Shown here: positions 25,448-34,179 of the stretch, piece after piece
Numbering within the stretch: position 1 is the stretch's first letter
Layout of the letters: each line of letters begins with the position of its first letter
Source: JBEIHX01 sp040381075
Lineage (GTDB): Bacteria > Pseudomonadota > Alphaproteobacteria > Caulobacterales > Aquidulcibacteraceae
DNA length: 64,000 nt
NCBI GenBank assembly: GCA_040381075.1
Contig: JBEIHX010000008.1
Location: forward strand, 1 to 64,000
Direction of reading: 5' to 3'
The notes under the pieces: generated by a model
Databases searched by the model: none
Seen by the model: the letters and a program-made list of their open reading frames with translations, nothing else
Told to the model about the DNA's origin: nothing
Position numbers and translations under genes: made by a program

Positions 25448-26982
25448 CCTGGTCTCCTGTGTCCGGGCGGCGGGCCGGGCGGACCGCGGCGGCCCGTTTG
25501 TGATAGCGTTCGCACATCCACGAGCCTGCCGGCGATGGCGGCGGCCGCAGCCATGGCGGGGCTGACGAGGTGGGTGCGGCCGCCGCGCCCCTGACGGCCC
25601 TCGAAATTGCGGTTGGAGGTCGAGGCGCAGCGCTCACCCGGGCTCAGAATGTCCGGGTTCATGCCCAGACACATGGAACAGCCCGGCTCACGCCACTCAA
25701 AGCCGGCCGCAGCGAACACCGCATCAAGCCCCTCGGCCTCGGCCTGCGCCTTGACAAGGCCGGAGCCGGGCACAACCATCGCCCGCACGCCGGCGGCGAC
25801 GCGCCGGCCCTGCGCCACGGCGGCGGCTGCGCGCAGGTCTTCAATGCGCGAATTCGTACAGCTGCCGATAAAGACGCGGTTCACGGTGAGACTGGTCAGC
25901 GGCGCCCCCGGCGGAATGCCCATGTAGGCGAGCGCCCGCTCGGCCGCATCCCGCTTGACCGGATCGGCGATCGTGGCGGGATCAGGCGCGCAGGCGTCGA
26001 TCGGCAGGGCCTGCTCCGGGCTGGTTCCCCAGGTCACGCAGGGCGCAATATTGGCCGCGTCGATCTCCACCACGGCGTCAAAGCGGGCGTCGGGGTCGCT
26101 GACCATGCCTCGCCAATGGGCGGCGGCGATGTCAAACCCGGCGCCCTTCGGTGCGCCCGGGCGTCCGCGCAGATAGTCGAGCGTGACGTCATCCACCCCG
26201 ATCAACCCGGCCCGGGCGCCGGCTTCGATCGACATGTTGCACAGGGTCATGCGGCCCTCCATGCTCAGCGCACGGATTGTCGACCCCTGGTACTCGATGA
26301 CGTGACCCGCGCCGCCGGCCGTCCCGATCCGGGCGATCAGGTGCAGCGCCAGATCCTTTGCCCCGACGCCAGGGCGAAAGGCGCCTTCAACCCGGACGGC
26401 CAGGTTCCGCATCCGGCGCGCGCGCAGGGTTTGGGTGGCGAGCACATGTTCGACTTCACTGGTGCCGATGCCGAACGCGAGGGCGCCGAACGCCCCATGG
26501 GTGGAGGTGTGGCTGTCGCCACACACGATCGTCATGCCCGGCTGCGTGCGGCCCTGTTCCGGGCCGACCACATGGACGATGCCCTGGCGCACGTCGCCCA
26601 TGCCGAAGTACTCAATCCCTGCAGCGGCGACATTCCTTTCGAGCGCCTCAAGCTGCATCCGGGCTTCCGGATCGACGACGCCCGCAAGGCCCCTGTCGTG
26701 GCCTTCGGTCGGCACATTGTGGTCAGCGACCGCCAGCGTCAGATCCGGCCGGCGGACCCGGCGGCCATGCGCTGCGAGCCCTGCGAAGGCCTGTGGGGTG
26801 GTGACCTCGTGGATCAGGTGCAGGTCGATATAAATGAGGGCGCCAGCGTCGTCGGCCGAGACCACGTGGGCGTCCCAGATCTTATCGTAAAGCGTCCTGG
26901 CGCGCCGGGGCGTGTCAGGCCCTGATCCTTCGGGAACCGGTCTTTCGGGCGTGGGTTGGTCAGGCGGTGGGGCATCGGTCAT
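25444..26982 (-). CDS. leuC: 3-isopropylmalate dehydratase large subunit
   Basis: A 512-residue aconitase-superfamily protein, large subunit of isopropylmalate isomerase in leucine synthesis. The [4Fe-4S] cysteines are Cys375 (FIGSCTNSR), Cys435 and Cys438 (PGCSMCLG); other family blocks are ADHNVPT, CGDSHTSTHGAFG and RNFEGRQGRGGRTHLVSPAMA. The N-terminus is about 30 residues longer than usual and Pro-rich; GTG/TTG starts closer to TLYDKIWDAH cannot be excluded. The small subunit leuD is not in the window; an M14 peptidase takes its usual place downstream. Confidence 0.93.
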   Translation of the reverse strand: MTDAPPPDQPTPERPVPEGSGPDTPRRARTLYDKIWDAHVVSADDAGALIYIDLHLIHEVTTPQAFAGLAAHGRRVRRPDLTLAVADHNVPTEGHDRGLAGVVDPEARMQLEALERNVAAAGIEYFGMGDVRQGIVHVVGPEQGRTQPGMTIVCGDSHTSTHGAFGALAFGIGTSEVEHVLATQTLRARRMRNLAVRVEGAFRPGVGAKDLALHLIARIGTAGGAGHVIEYQGSTIRALSMEGRMTLCNMSIEAGARAGLIGVDDVTLDYLRGRPGAPKGAGFDIAAAHWRGMVSDPDARFDAVVEIDAANIAPCVTWGTSPEQALPIDACAPDPATIADPVKRDAAERALAYMGIPPGAPLTSLTVNRVFIGSCTNSRIEDLRAAAAVAQGRRVAAGVRAMVVPGSGLVKAQAEAEGLDAVFAAAGFEWREPGCSMCLGMNPDILSPGERCASTSNRNFEGRQGRGGRTHLVSPAMAAAAAIAGRLVDVRTLSQTGRRGPPGPPPGHRRPG

Positions 26983-27525
26983 GACGTCGCACATACGGTC
27001 CGCGGACGCCCGGAGCAAGGGCGTCGTCCGACAAGGGCAAAGCGCACGCGCGCCGGGCAGCGCCGGGGAGCCCCGGCGAGTCCCGGGGCGCCCCACCGGC
27101 GCACGACCGGCGCCATGACCGCCGGAAACCTTTGGGCCAGCGCCCCAGCGCCCCTGTCCTGACCGGCCGCCAGACCGCCCCCCAGCAGCTCGCCTCCCGG
27201 CAGGCCGCGTCCCGGAGCGGCCGGCGCACTGGCGCAGCTTCTGGCGGGCGCGCGGATGATCCCGGCCGCCCAGTCGACGGCGGCGCGGGCAAGCGGGCGC
27301 AGGAGCTCCAGGGGTCTCGCCCAAACCGCCGGATCCGTGCGCCGCGTCTGTGCGCGCCACACCGGACCAGACAGCGCCGCCCCCTTCCGGCGCGCCGGCG
27401 GCAGGCGGCTGCAGCGCGCCGCCGGGGCTGGATCCGTCCAGGCTCAGCCAGGCACTCGCCTTCACCCGCGAAACAAGCTACAGCCCCAAATACAGCCCCA
27501 GTCTTCTGCAGCAGGAGCGCCATCA
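26983..27525. other. leuC / asd divergent intergenic region
   Basis: About 540 bp of very GC-rich DNA. No gene, leader peptide, riboswitch or repeat array recognised. Confidence 0.5.
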
Positions 27526-28557
27526 ATGGGTTACCGCGTCGCCGTTGTGGGCGCGACCGGCAATGTCGGCCGGGAAATGCTGAATATTCTCGACGAAGTG
27601 AAGTTTCCGGCGGGCGAGGTGATCGCCCTCGCCTCGCGGTCGTCTGTGGGCAAGGAACTGTCGTTCGGCGACAAGACCCTGAAGGTCAAGGATCTCGCCA
27701 CGTTCGACTTTTCAGGCGTCGACATCTGCCTGATGTCCGCCGGAGGATCAGTGTCGAAGGACTGGTCGCCCCGGATCGCCGCGGCCGGCGCGATCGTGAT
27801 CGACAATTCATCATGCTGGCGCATGCACCCGGACGTGCCGCTCGTCGTTCCCGAGGTCAACCCGGACGCGGTGGATGGCGTGCGCAGGATGGGCATCATC
27901 GCCAATCCGAATTGCTCCACGATCCAGCTCGTGGTCGCGCTGAAACCCCTGCATGAGCGCGCACGCATCCGCCGCGTCGTGGTGGCGACCTACCAGTCGA
28001 CGTCGGGCAAGGGGCGCGAGGCGATGAACGAACTGTGGACCCAGACGAAGGGAATCTTCGTCAACGATCCCCCGACGGCGGAGCAGTTCACGAAGCAGAT
28101 TGCGTTCAATCTGATCCCGCATATCGACGTCTTCATGGACGACGGGTTCACCAAGGAAGAATGGAAGATGACGGTCGAGACGAAAAAGATCCTCGACCCG
28201 AAGATCAAGCTGGTGGCCACCTGTGTGCGGGTGCCTGTCTTTGTCGGGCACAGCGAGGCGGTGAATATCGAGTTTGAAACCCCCTTGTCCGCCGAGGAGG
28301 CGATTGACATCCTGCATGAGGCGCCGGGCGTGGTGGTGCTCGACCGGCGCGAGGACGGCGGGTACATGACCCCCGTCGAGTGCGCTGGCGAGTTTCCGGT
28401 GTTTGTGAGCCGCGTTCGTGAAGACCCGACCATTGAGAACGGGCTGTGCCTGTGGGTGGTGGCGGACAATCTGCGCAAGGGCGCCGCCCTCAACGCGGTG
28501 CAGATCGCCGAACTTCTTCACCAGCGCGGCCTGTTGACCCGGAAGGTCGCGGCCTGA
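27526..28557 (+). CDS. asd: Aspartate-semialdehyde dehydrogenase
   Basis: A 343-residue NADPH enzyme that reduces aspartyl phosphate to aspartate semialdehyde, the branch point for lysine/diaminopimelate, threonine and methionine. Cofactor motif GATGNVG at 9-15, catalytic Cys130 in NPNCST, and the substrate-binding His in GHSEAVNIEF. Length and blocks fit the main bacterial family. GCAGGAGCG precedes the ATG at 27526. An open frame extends upstream without homology. Confidence 0.95.
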   Translation: MGYRVAVVGATGNVGREMLNILDEVKFPAGEVIALASRSSVGKELSFGDKTLKVKDLATFDFSGVDICLMSAGGSVSKDWSPRIAAAGAIVIDNSSCWRMHPDVPLVVPEVNPDAVDGVRRMGIIANPNCSTIQLVVALKPLHERARIRRVVVATYQSTSGKGREAMNELWTQTKGIFVNDPPTAEQFTKQIAFNLIPHIDVFMDDGFTKEEWKMTVETKKILDPKIKLVATCVRVPVFVGHSEAVNIEFETPLSAEEAIDILHEAPGVVVLDRREDGGYMTPVECAGEFPVFVSRVREDPTIENGLCLWVVADNLRKGAALNAVQIAELLHQRGLLTRKVAA

Positions 28558-28680
28558 CGCTGGCGCGGCGCGGCGCCGGCGTGACAGACGGCAGGGTTCG
28601 GGACCTGTCGGGGGGAGCCCGCGCCGGTCGCGGGGCCGGCTGCAGAGCGGGCAGCCGGAAGGCAGCGGGGGACTGGCGAC

Positions 28681-30684
28681 GTGTTTCGCAGCATTCTGAT
28701 CGCCAATCGCGGAGAGATCGCCTGTCGCATCATGCGCACGGCGCGCCGTCTTGGCCTTGAAACGATTGCTGTCCATTCTGACGCCGACGCAGGCGCGCGC
28801 CATGTGCGCGAAGCGGACCGCGCGGTGCGTCTCGGTCCGGCGCCCGCCTCAGAGAGTTACCTGCGCATCGATGCGGTGTTGGCCGCCGCCCGCGAGACCG
28901 GCGCGCAGGCGATCCATCCGGGGTATGGCTTCCTCAGCGAGAACCCCGACTTTGCCGAAGCCTGCGCCGCAGCAGGCGTGACGTTTGTCGGCCCGCCGCC
29001 GGCGGCGATCCGGGCGATGGGCCTGAAGGATGAAGCCAAGCGCATTGCCCGCGCGGCCGGCGTTCCCGTCGTGCCCGGCTATGACGGCGCTGACCAGGAC
29101 GGCGGCGCGCTTCTGCGGGAGGCCCGCGCGATTGGCTTTCCGGTGCTCATCAAGGCTGTGGCGGGCGGCGGCGGGCGCGGCATTCGCGCGGTCGACACGG
29201 CCGACGCCTTTGCCGGAGCGCTTGAGGCTGCGCGCCGCGAAGCCCTGGCGGCCTTCGGCGATGACCGGGTGCTGATCGAAAAGCTCATCAGGCGTCCGCG
29301 TCACATTGAAGTGCAGGTGTTTGGCGACGTGCACGGGTCGATGATCCACCTGTTCGAGCGGGACTGCTCGGTCCAGCGCCGCCGTCAGAAGGTGATCGAG
29401 GAGGCGCCGGCGCCCGGCATGAGCGATGACGTGCGCGCCGCCATGACCAAGGCCGCCATCACGGCTGCGCGCGCGGTCGGCTATGTGAACGCCGGCACCG
29501 TGGAATTCATCGCGGATGGCGCACAGGCCCTGCGTCCGGACGGATTTTTCTTTCTGGAGATGAACACGCGTCTCCAGGTCGAGCATCCGGTCACCGAGGC
29601 GGTCACCGGACTTGATCTGGTTGAGTTGCAACTGCGGGTGGCGGCGGGAGAGGCGCTGCCGGACCAGGGCGCCATTCGCCTGCACGGAGCGGCGGTGGAA
29701 GCACGTCTGTGCGCGGAGGATCCAGCGCAGGACTACCGCCCCTGCACCGGGCGGATTGCACGCCTCGACGCGCAGTGGCGCGACGTGCGGATAGATTCCG
29801 GCGTGGCCCCCGGCGACGCCATCACGCCCTATTACGATTCGATGATCGCCAAGGTGATCGCCCACGGGCCTGACAGGTCGCTCGCCCTCGACCGGCTGGC
29901 GCAAGCGCTCTGCGCGCATCCGGTTCTGGGGGTGACGACGAACGCAGGCCTGCTTGCGCGCATCGCCCGCGACCCGCACTTCGTCGCCGGCGCCGTAGAC
30001 ACAGACTTCCTTGGCGAGCGCCCCCATCTCGTCGAGGCCCCGGCGGCGCTGACCGGGGCGCGGGCTTTTGGCTATGGCGCTCTCGCGGTCCAGGCCCTGC
30101 GCGAGGCGCGGGCCGCGGCGGCCGTCGACCCTTGGGCGGCTGCCGACGGCTGGCGGCTGCATGCGCCGGCGCGCCTTGATGTCGCCTTCGCTTCGCACGA
30201 CCGGACGATCGTGATCCCGGTGATCTCCGATGCCCGTGGTCTGGCGGCTGTCCCCCAGGGCGAGATGCAGCGTCTGGCGCGCAGCGGGATCGCGCTCATT
30301 GGCGGGGACGAGCCGGCGAGCCTCGATCTGTCCACGCCCGAGGGCCGCATCATGGCCTTTGCAGACAGCGAGGGGGTGACGCTGACGCTGGACGGCTTCG
30401 TGCGCACCCTGCGGTTTGCGCGTGCAGAAGCTCTTGTCGACGCGCTGGAGTCCGGCGACAGCATCACCACCCCGATGCCGGGAAAACTCGTCAGCCTGCG
30501 GGCTGAGAAGGGGGCGAGCGTTGTCAAGGGCGAAATCCTCGGCGCACTTGAGGCCATGAAGATGGAGCATGCCCTCAAGAGCCCTCGCGATGGGGTGGTC
30601 GATGCTGTGTTGTTTCGCGTCGGCGATCAGATCCGCGAGGGGGCCGTGGTCATCCGCCTGATCCCGCTGGAGGCGGCTCCCTGA
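28681..30684 (+). CDS. Acyl-CoA carboxylase alpha (biotin) subunit
   Basis: A 667-residue protein with a biotin carboxylase module (MFRSILIANRGEIACR start, ATP-grasp GGGGRGI near 160, EMNTRLQVEHPVTE) and a C-terminal biotinyl domain with EAMKMEH, Lys627 being the biotin site. The two-module size fits methylcrotonyl-, geranyl- or propionyl-CoA carboxylase alpha chains; I favour methylcrotonyl but the carboxyltransferase partner, which would decide, is not adjacent. GTG start with a GGGGGAC site. Followed with a 1-bp gap by a membrane protein gene. Confidence 0.9.
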   Translation: MFRSILIANRGEIACRIMRTARRLGLETIAVHSDADAGARHVREADRAVRLGPAPASESYLRIDAVLAAARETGAQAIHPGYGFLSENPDFAEACAAAGVTFVGPPPAAIRAMGLKDEAKRIARAAGVPVVPGYDGADQDGGALLREARAIGFPVLIKAVAGGGGRGIRAVDTADAFAGALEAARREALAAFGDDRVLIEKLIRRPRHIEVQVFGDVHGSMIHLFERDCSVQRRRQKVIEEAPAPGMSDDVRAAMTKAAITAARAVGYVNAGTVEFIADGAQALRPDGFFFLEMNTRLQVEHPVTEAVTGLDLVELQLRVAAGEALPDQGAIRLHGAAVEARLCAEDPAQDYRPCTGRIARLDAQWRDVRIDSGVAPGDAITPYYDSMIAKVIAHGPDRSLALDRLAQALCAHPVLGVTTNAGLLARIARDPHFVAGAVDTDFLGERPHLVEAPAALTGARAFGYGALAVQALREARAAAAVDPWAAADGWRLHAPARLDVAFASHDRTIVIPVISDARGLAAVPQGEMQRLARSGIALIGGDEPASLDLSTPEGRIMAFADSEGVTLTLDGFVRTLRFARAEALVDALESGDSITTPMPGKLVSLRAEKGASVVKGEILGALEAMKMEHALKSPRDGVVDAVLFRVGDQIREGAVVIRLIPLEAAP

Positions 30685-30685
30685 C

Positions 30686-31108
30686 ATGACGCTGTCGCCC
30701 GGGCTCTATCTCGCGGTCTCGCTCGCTGCAGTCGGGTTTGTCATCGGATTGTGCCTGCTCCTGGGTTTTCGGGTGCAACGGCGGGTGGCGAGCGCTCCCG
30801 AAGCGCGCGCGGCGATCCTCGCGGCGTATCCGGACGCGGTGATCAGCGACCTGCATGTCAGCGCCGACGCCAGGAACGCGGTCGCCCGCGCAGGCGACTG
30901 GGTGTTCCTCGTCGTCGCCATCGCCGACGGGATCGCCGTGCGCCGCTATCGTCGCGCCGACCTGCGGATGCGCCTGCGCGAGGGCAAACATCAAGCGGCG
31001 ATCCGGATAGACACCGACGACCTCGCCATGCCGGCCCTCCTGACAGTGGCGGCCACGCCCGAGGCCGCCCGGCTGCTCGCCCTGCGTCTGGGAGCGCCAG
31101 CATCATGA
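30686..31108 (+). CDS. Single-pass membrane protein, unknown
   Basis: A 140-residue protein with one N-terminal hydrophobic helix (about 6-27, LAVSLAAVGFVIGLCLLLGF) and a soluble alpha/beta domain of about 110 residues, probably cytoplasmic, with no motif I recognise. It starts 1 bp after the carboxylase stop and its own stop overlaps the start of the next gene (ATGA), so three genes form one coupled unit. Confidence 0.7.
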   Translation: MTLSPGLYLAVSLAAVGFVIGLCLLLGFRVQRRVASAPEARAAILAAYPDAVISDLHVSADARNAVARAGDWVFLVVAIADGIAVRRYRRADLRMRLREGKHQAAIRIDTDDLAMPALLTVAATPEAARLLALRLGAPAS

Positions 31109-32061
31109 CCCTGCCCGACGTCGTCAAACTTGCGGTGCCAGCGTTTGTTCTGCTGATCATCATAGAGATGATCTATGGCCGGGTGAGCGGAAAAGCGCGC
31201 TATCAGGCAGGCGACACGGGTGCGAGCCTTCTGATGGGCGTCGGCAATCAGGCTGCAGGTCTCGCCACGGGTTTCATTGGGGTGGCGGCGGCCGCCGCTG
31301 TATTCGAGCACCGCCTGTTCGACATCGGGTTCGCATGGTGGGCGTTCGTCGCGTGCTTTTTCCTTGAGGACCTCAGCTACTATTGGTTCCATCGGGTAAG
31401 CCACGAGCGCCGCTGGTTCTGGGCAAGCCATGTCGTGCACCACTCCTCGCAGCACTACAACCTGTCGACGGCGCTGCGTCAGACGTGGACCGGGACACTC
31501 GGGCTGACCTTCATCTTTCGCCTGCCGCTGTTCTTCATCGGATTCCCGCTGGAAATGGTCTTCTTTTTCAGTGGACTGAGCCTGGTCTATCAGTTTTGGA
31601 TCCATACCGAGGCGATCAACCGGATGGGTCCCCTTGAGTGGGTTTTCATTACTCCAAGCCACCACAGGGTCCATCACGCCACCAATCCGCGCTACCTCGA
31701 CGCCAATTACGGCGGCGTCCTGATCATCTGGGATCGACTGTTTTCAACCTTCGTGCGGGAGGACGAGACTGAAAAACCCGCCTATGGCATCATCGCCAAT
31801 GTGGCCACGCTCAATCCGTGGCGGATCGCCTTTCACGAGTGGGTCGCGATGGCGCGCGATGTGGCCGGCGCGCGCTCCCTGCGGGAGGTCTTCGGCTTCC
31901 TTCTCGCCGCCCCGGGCTGGAGCCCGGATGGCTCGCGGCTGACCTCTGCTTCGCTCAAGGCCGCCTGGCGGTCGCGTCTTGCGCAAACCGGGGCTGACGG
32001 ACAAAGCGCGGCGTCAGATCTCCCACCCGCGGACAGCCCAGAAGCGCCAGGTCGCGCCTGA
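31105..32061 (+). CDS. Sterol desaturase / fatty acid hydroxylase family
   Basis: A 318-residue integral-membrane di-iron oxygenase. All histidine clusters of the family are present: HRVSHERRWFW, HVVHHSSQHYN and HHRVHHATN, with further WIHTE. Hydrophobic segments occur near 8-25, 45-65, 75-90 and 130-160. It could hydroxylate or desaturate a lipid, for example a fatty acid, carotenoid or hopanoid. Translation is coupled to the preceding membrane protein. Its last 107 bp overlap the 3' end of the opposite-strand FMN oxidase gene. Confidence 0.88.
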   Translation: MTLPDVVKLAVPAFVLLIIIEMIYGRVSGKARYQAGDTGASLLMGVGNQAAGLATGFIGVAAAAAVFEHRLFDIGFAWWAFVACFFLEDLSYYWFHRVSHERRWFWASHVVHHSSQHYNLSTALRQTWTGTLGLTFIFRLPLFFIGFPLEMVFFFSGLSLVYQFWIHTEAINRMGPLEWVFITPSHHRVHHATNPRYLDANYGGVLIIWDRLFSTFVREDETEKPAYGIIANVATLNPWRIAFHEWVAMARDVAGARSLREVFGFLLAAPGWSPDGSRLTSASLKAAWRSRLAQTGADGQSAASDLPPADSPEAPGRA

Positions 32062-33127
32062 GCTCTTCGGCGAGGATGGCGAGCGCGCGCGCAACCCCGC
32101 GCTCGCCCCCTGCGGCGAGCCCCCACAGATAGGCGCGCCCAATGGCGACCGCCTTTGCGCCGAGGGCCAGAGCCTTGATGATGTCCGTGCCGCGCCGCAC
32201 CCCGCCATCGAGAATCACCTCAATCCGGCCTTCCACGGCAGCAACGATCTCGCCGAGCAGGTCAATGGTGGCGGGCGCGGTGTCAAGTTGACGCCCTCCA
32301 TGATTGGAGATCCAGGCTGCGGTCGCCTCGATGTCGATGCACCTGCGCGCGTCCTCCGCGGTGGCGATCCCCTTTACCGCAAAAGGTCCGCCCCAGAGCT
32401 CCCGCATCCAGGCGGCGTCCTTCCAGGTCACGGTGCGATCGAACTGGTCATTGATGAAGGCCATGAGCCCGCCCATCGCGCCAGGGCTCGCGACAAAGTT
32501 CGCCGGCCGGATCGGCGGGCGGGAGGCAAGGTCATAGAGGTAGGCGGGACGCTGCAGGACCTGCGACGCCGTGCGCCAGGTGATCTTGGGTGGAATGGTG
32601 AAGTCGTTTGCCGGGTCCCGCTCGCGATTGCCCGCCACCGGCACGTCGACCGTCAGGATGAGCCCTGTGAATCCGGCCGCCCTGACGCGTGCGATCATCT
32701 CGCGCACCAGGCCGCGATCCTTCCAGACATAGACCTGAAACCATTTTGGACCGGGCGTGGCGGCGGCGATCTCCTCGATCGAGGTCGACCCAAGCGAGGA
32801 GATCGAATAGATCGTCCCGGCGGCGTGGGCGGCGCGCGCCACGCCCGGCTCACCCTCATGATGGAACAGTTTGGACGCAGCCGTCGGGCTGATGAAAAAC
32901 GGCAGTTCGATTGGCTGACCCATGACCGTCGTGCCGGTGTCGATATGGGCGACATCGACAAGGGCGTCCCAAACGAGCTCATAGTCGCGAAAGCGCGCCA
33001 CGCTGCGCGCGAGCGTCATCTCGTCGTCGGCGCCGCCGTCGATGTAGTCGAACACCATGCGCGGCAGCCGCGCCGCAGCCAGACGGCGCAGATCCGCAAT
33101 GTTTCGCGCCCGCTCAACCCCCGCCAT
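31955..33127 (-). CDS. FMN-dependent alpha-hydroxy acid dehydrogenase
   Basis: A 390-residue TIM-barrel flavoenzyme of the L-lactate dehydrogenase/glycolate oxidase family. FDYIDGGADDE near the start, FFISPTAASKLFHHEGE, the catalytic SNHGGRQLD (His-Gly-Gly-Arg) and VILDGGVRRGTDIIKALALGAKAV, which binds the FMN phosphate, are all visible. L-lactate is the most likely substrate (LldD-like) but mandelate or glycolate are possible. AGGAGG precedes ATG 33127. Convergent overlap of 107 bp with the desaturase-like gene. Confidence 0.9.
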   Translation of the reverse strand: MAGVERARNIADLRRLAAARLPRMVFDYIDGGADDEMTLARSVARFRDYELVWDALVDVAHIDTGTTVMGQPIELPFFISPTAASKLFHHEGEPGVARAAHAAGTIYSISSLGSTSIEEIAAATPGPKWFQVYVWKDRGLVREMIARVRAAGFTGLILTVDVPVAGNRERDPANDFTIPPKITWRTASQVLQRPAYLYDLASRPPIRPANFVASPGAMGGLMAFINDQFDRTVTWKDAAWMRELWGGPFAVKGIATAEDARRCIDIEATAAWISNHGGRQLDTAPATIDLLGEIVAAVEGRIEVILDGGVRRGTDIIKALALGAKAVAIGRAYLWGLAAGGERGVARALAILAEELRRDLALLGCPRVGDLTPRFVRQPRFAQDATARRP

Positions 33128-33187
33128 GCCGCCTCCTGCGCACGCCAGCCCTTGCCCTGATCACGCAACGCGTCACCATAGGCGACC

Positions 33188-34129
33188 GTGACGGTCGCAA
33201 TCTACACGCATCCGGCCTGCAGTGAGCACAGGCCGCCCTTCGGTCATCCCGAACGCCCGGAGCGGCTGGCCGCCGTGCTGGACGCCCTTCAGGGGCCGGA
33301 ATTTGCCGCGCTTGAGCGGCGGGAGGCCCCGTGTGCGTCGCAGGATCACCTGCGCCTCGCCCATCCGCAGGACCATCTGGCGCGCCTCGCGCGCGCCGCG
33401 CCGACGACGCTGGAGCGGGCTTCGCCGCTGGATCCGGATACCTGGATGAGCTGCGGCACGCCAGAGGCTGCAGCGCGCGCCGCCGGCGCTGGCGTCGCGG
33501 CCGTGGATGCTGTGCTGCGCGGCGAAGTCGCGCACGCCTTCTGCGCCGTGCGCCCACCCGGACACCACGCCGAGGCGACGCGTGCGATGGGGTTTTGCAT
33601 CTATGCCAATGCAGCGATTGCGGCGCTGCATGCGCGCGCCGCGCACGGGCGCAGACGGGTGGCTGTGGTCGACTTCGACGTTCATCACGGCAATGGAACC
33701 CAGGCGATCGCCTGGAACGACCCCGACTTTTTCTTCGCCTCGTCCCATGAGGGCGGCATCTATCCGGGAACCGGCGCGCTTGGGGACTGCGGCGCACACG
33801 GACAGATCATCAACGCCCCTTTGCGCCATGGGGCTGACGGTGTGGCGTTCCGCGCCGCGTGGCGCGACCGAATTCTCCCGGCGCTTGAGGCGTTCCGGCC
33901 AGGAATGATCATCATATCGGCCGGGTTTGACGGGCACCTCGCCGACCCTTTGGCCGGACTTGCCCTGGACGCGCAGGATTTTGCCTGGGCGACCAGGGCG
34001 ATCCTGGACGTGGCGGGCCATGTCGGGGCGGCGGGGGTCGTCTCCATGCTTGAGGGGGGGTATGACCTGGACGCGCTGGCTGCGAGCGCGGCGGCGCATG
34101 TGGGCGCGCTCCTCGCCCACGCGCGTTGA
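33188..34129 (+). CDS. Histone deacetylase family amidohydrolase
   Basis: A 313-residue arginase/deacetylase-fold zinc enzyme. Visible blocks: HPERPERL, RPPGHHAE (two active-site His), VVDFDVHHGNGT (zinc Asp and His), FFFASSHEGGIYPGTG, SAGFDGH (zinc Asp) and LEGGYDL. Bacterial members act on acetylpolyamines or other acetylated amines, or as acetoin-utilisation-type proteins. GTG start at 33188. Divergent from the FMN oxidase with only 60 bp between starts. Confidence 0.92.
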   Translation: MTVAIYTHPACSEHRPPFGHPERPERLAAVLDALQGPEFAALERREAPCASQDHLRLAHPQDHLARLARAAPTTLERASPLDPDTWMSCGTPEAAARAAGAGVAAVDAVLRGEVAHAFCAVRPPGHHAEATRAMGFCIYANAAIAALHARAAHGRRRVAVVDFDVHHGNGTQAIAWNDPDFFFASSHEGGIYPGTGALGDCGAHGQIINAPLRHGADGVAFRAAWRDRILPALEAFRPGMIIISAGFDGHLADPLAGLALDAQDFAWATRAILDVAGHVGAAGVVSMLEGGYDLDALAASAAAHVGALLAHAR

Positions 34130-34179
34130 CGATCGGGCCTCAGGGGCGCGCGAGGTCCGTCCTGTGCGCCTTCTGGCGC

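Noticed and set aside
28849..30687. 600-codon antisense frame under the carboxylase gene
   Set aside because: Typical third-position GC shadow; the plus strand encodes an intact biotin carboxylase and biotinyl domain.
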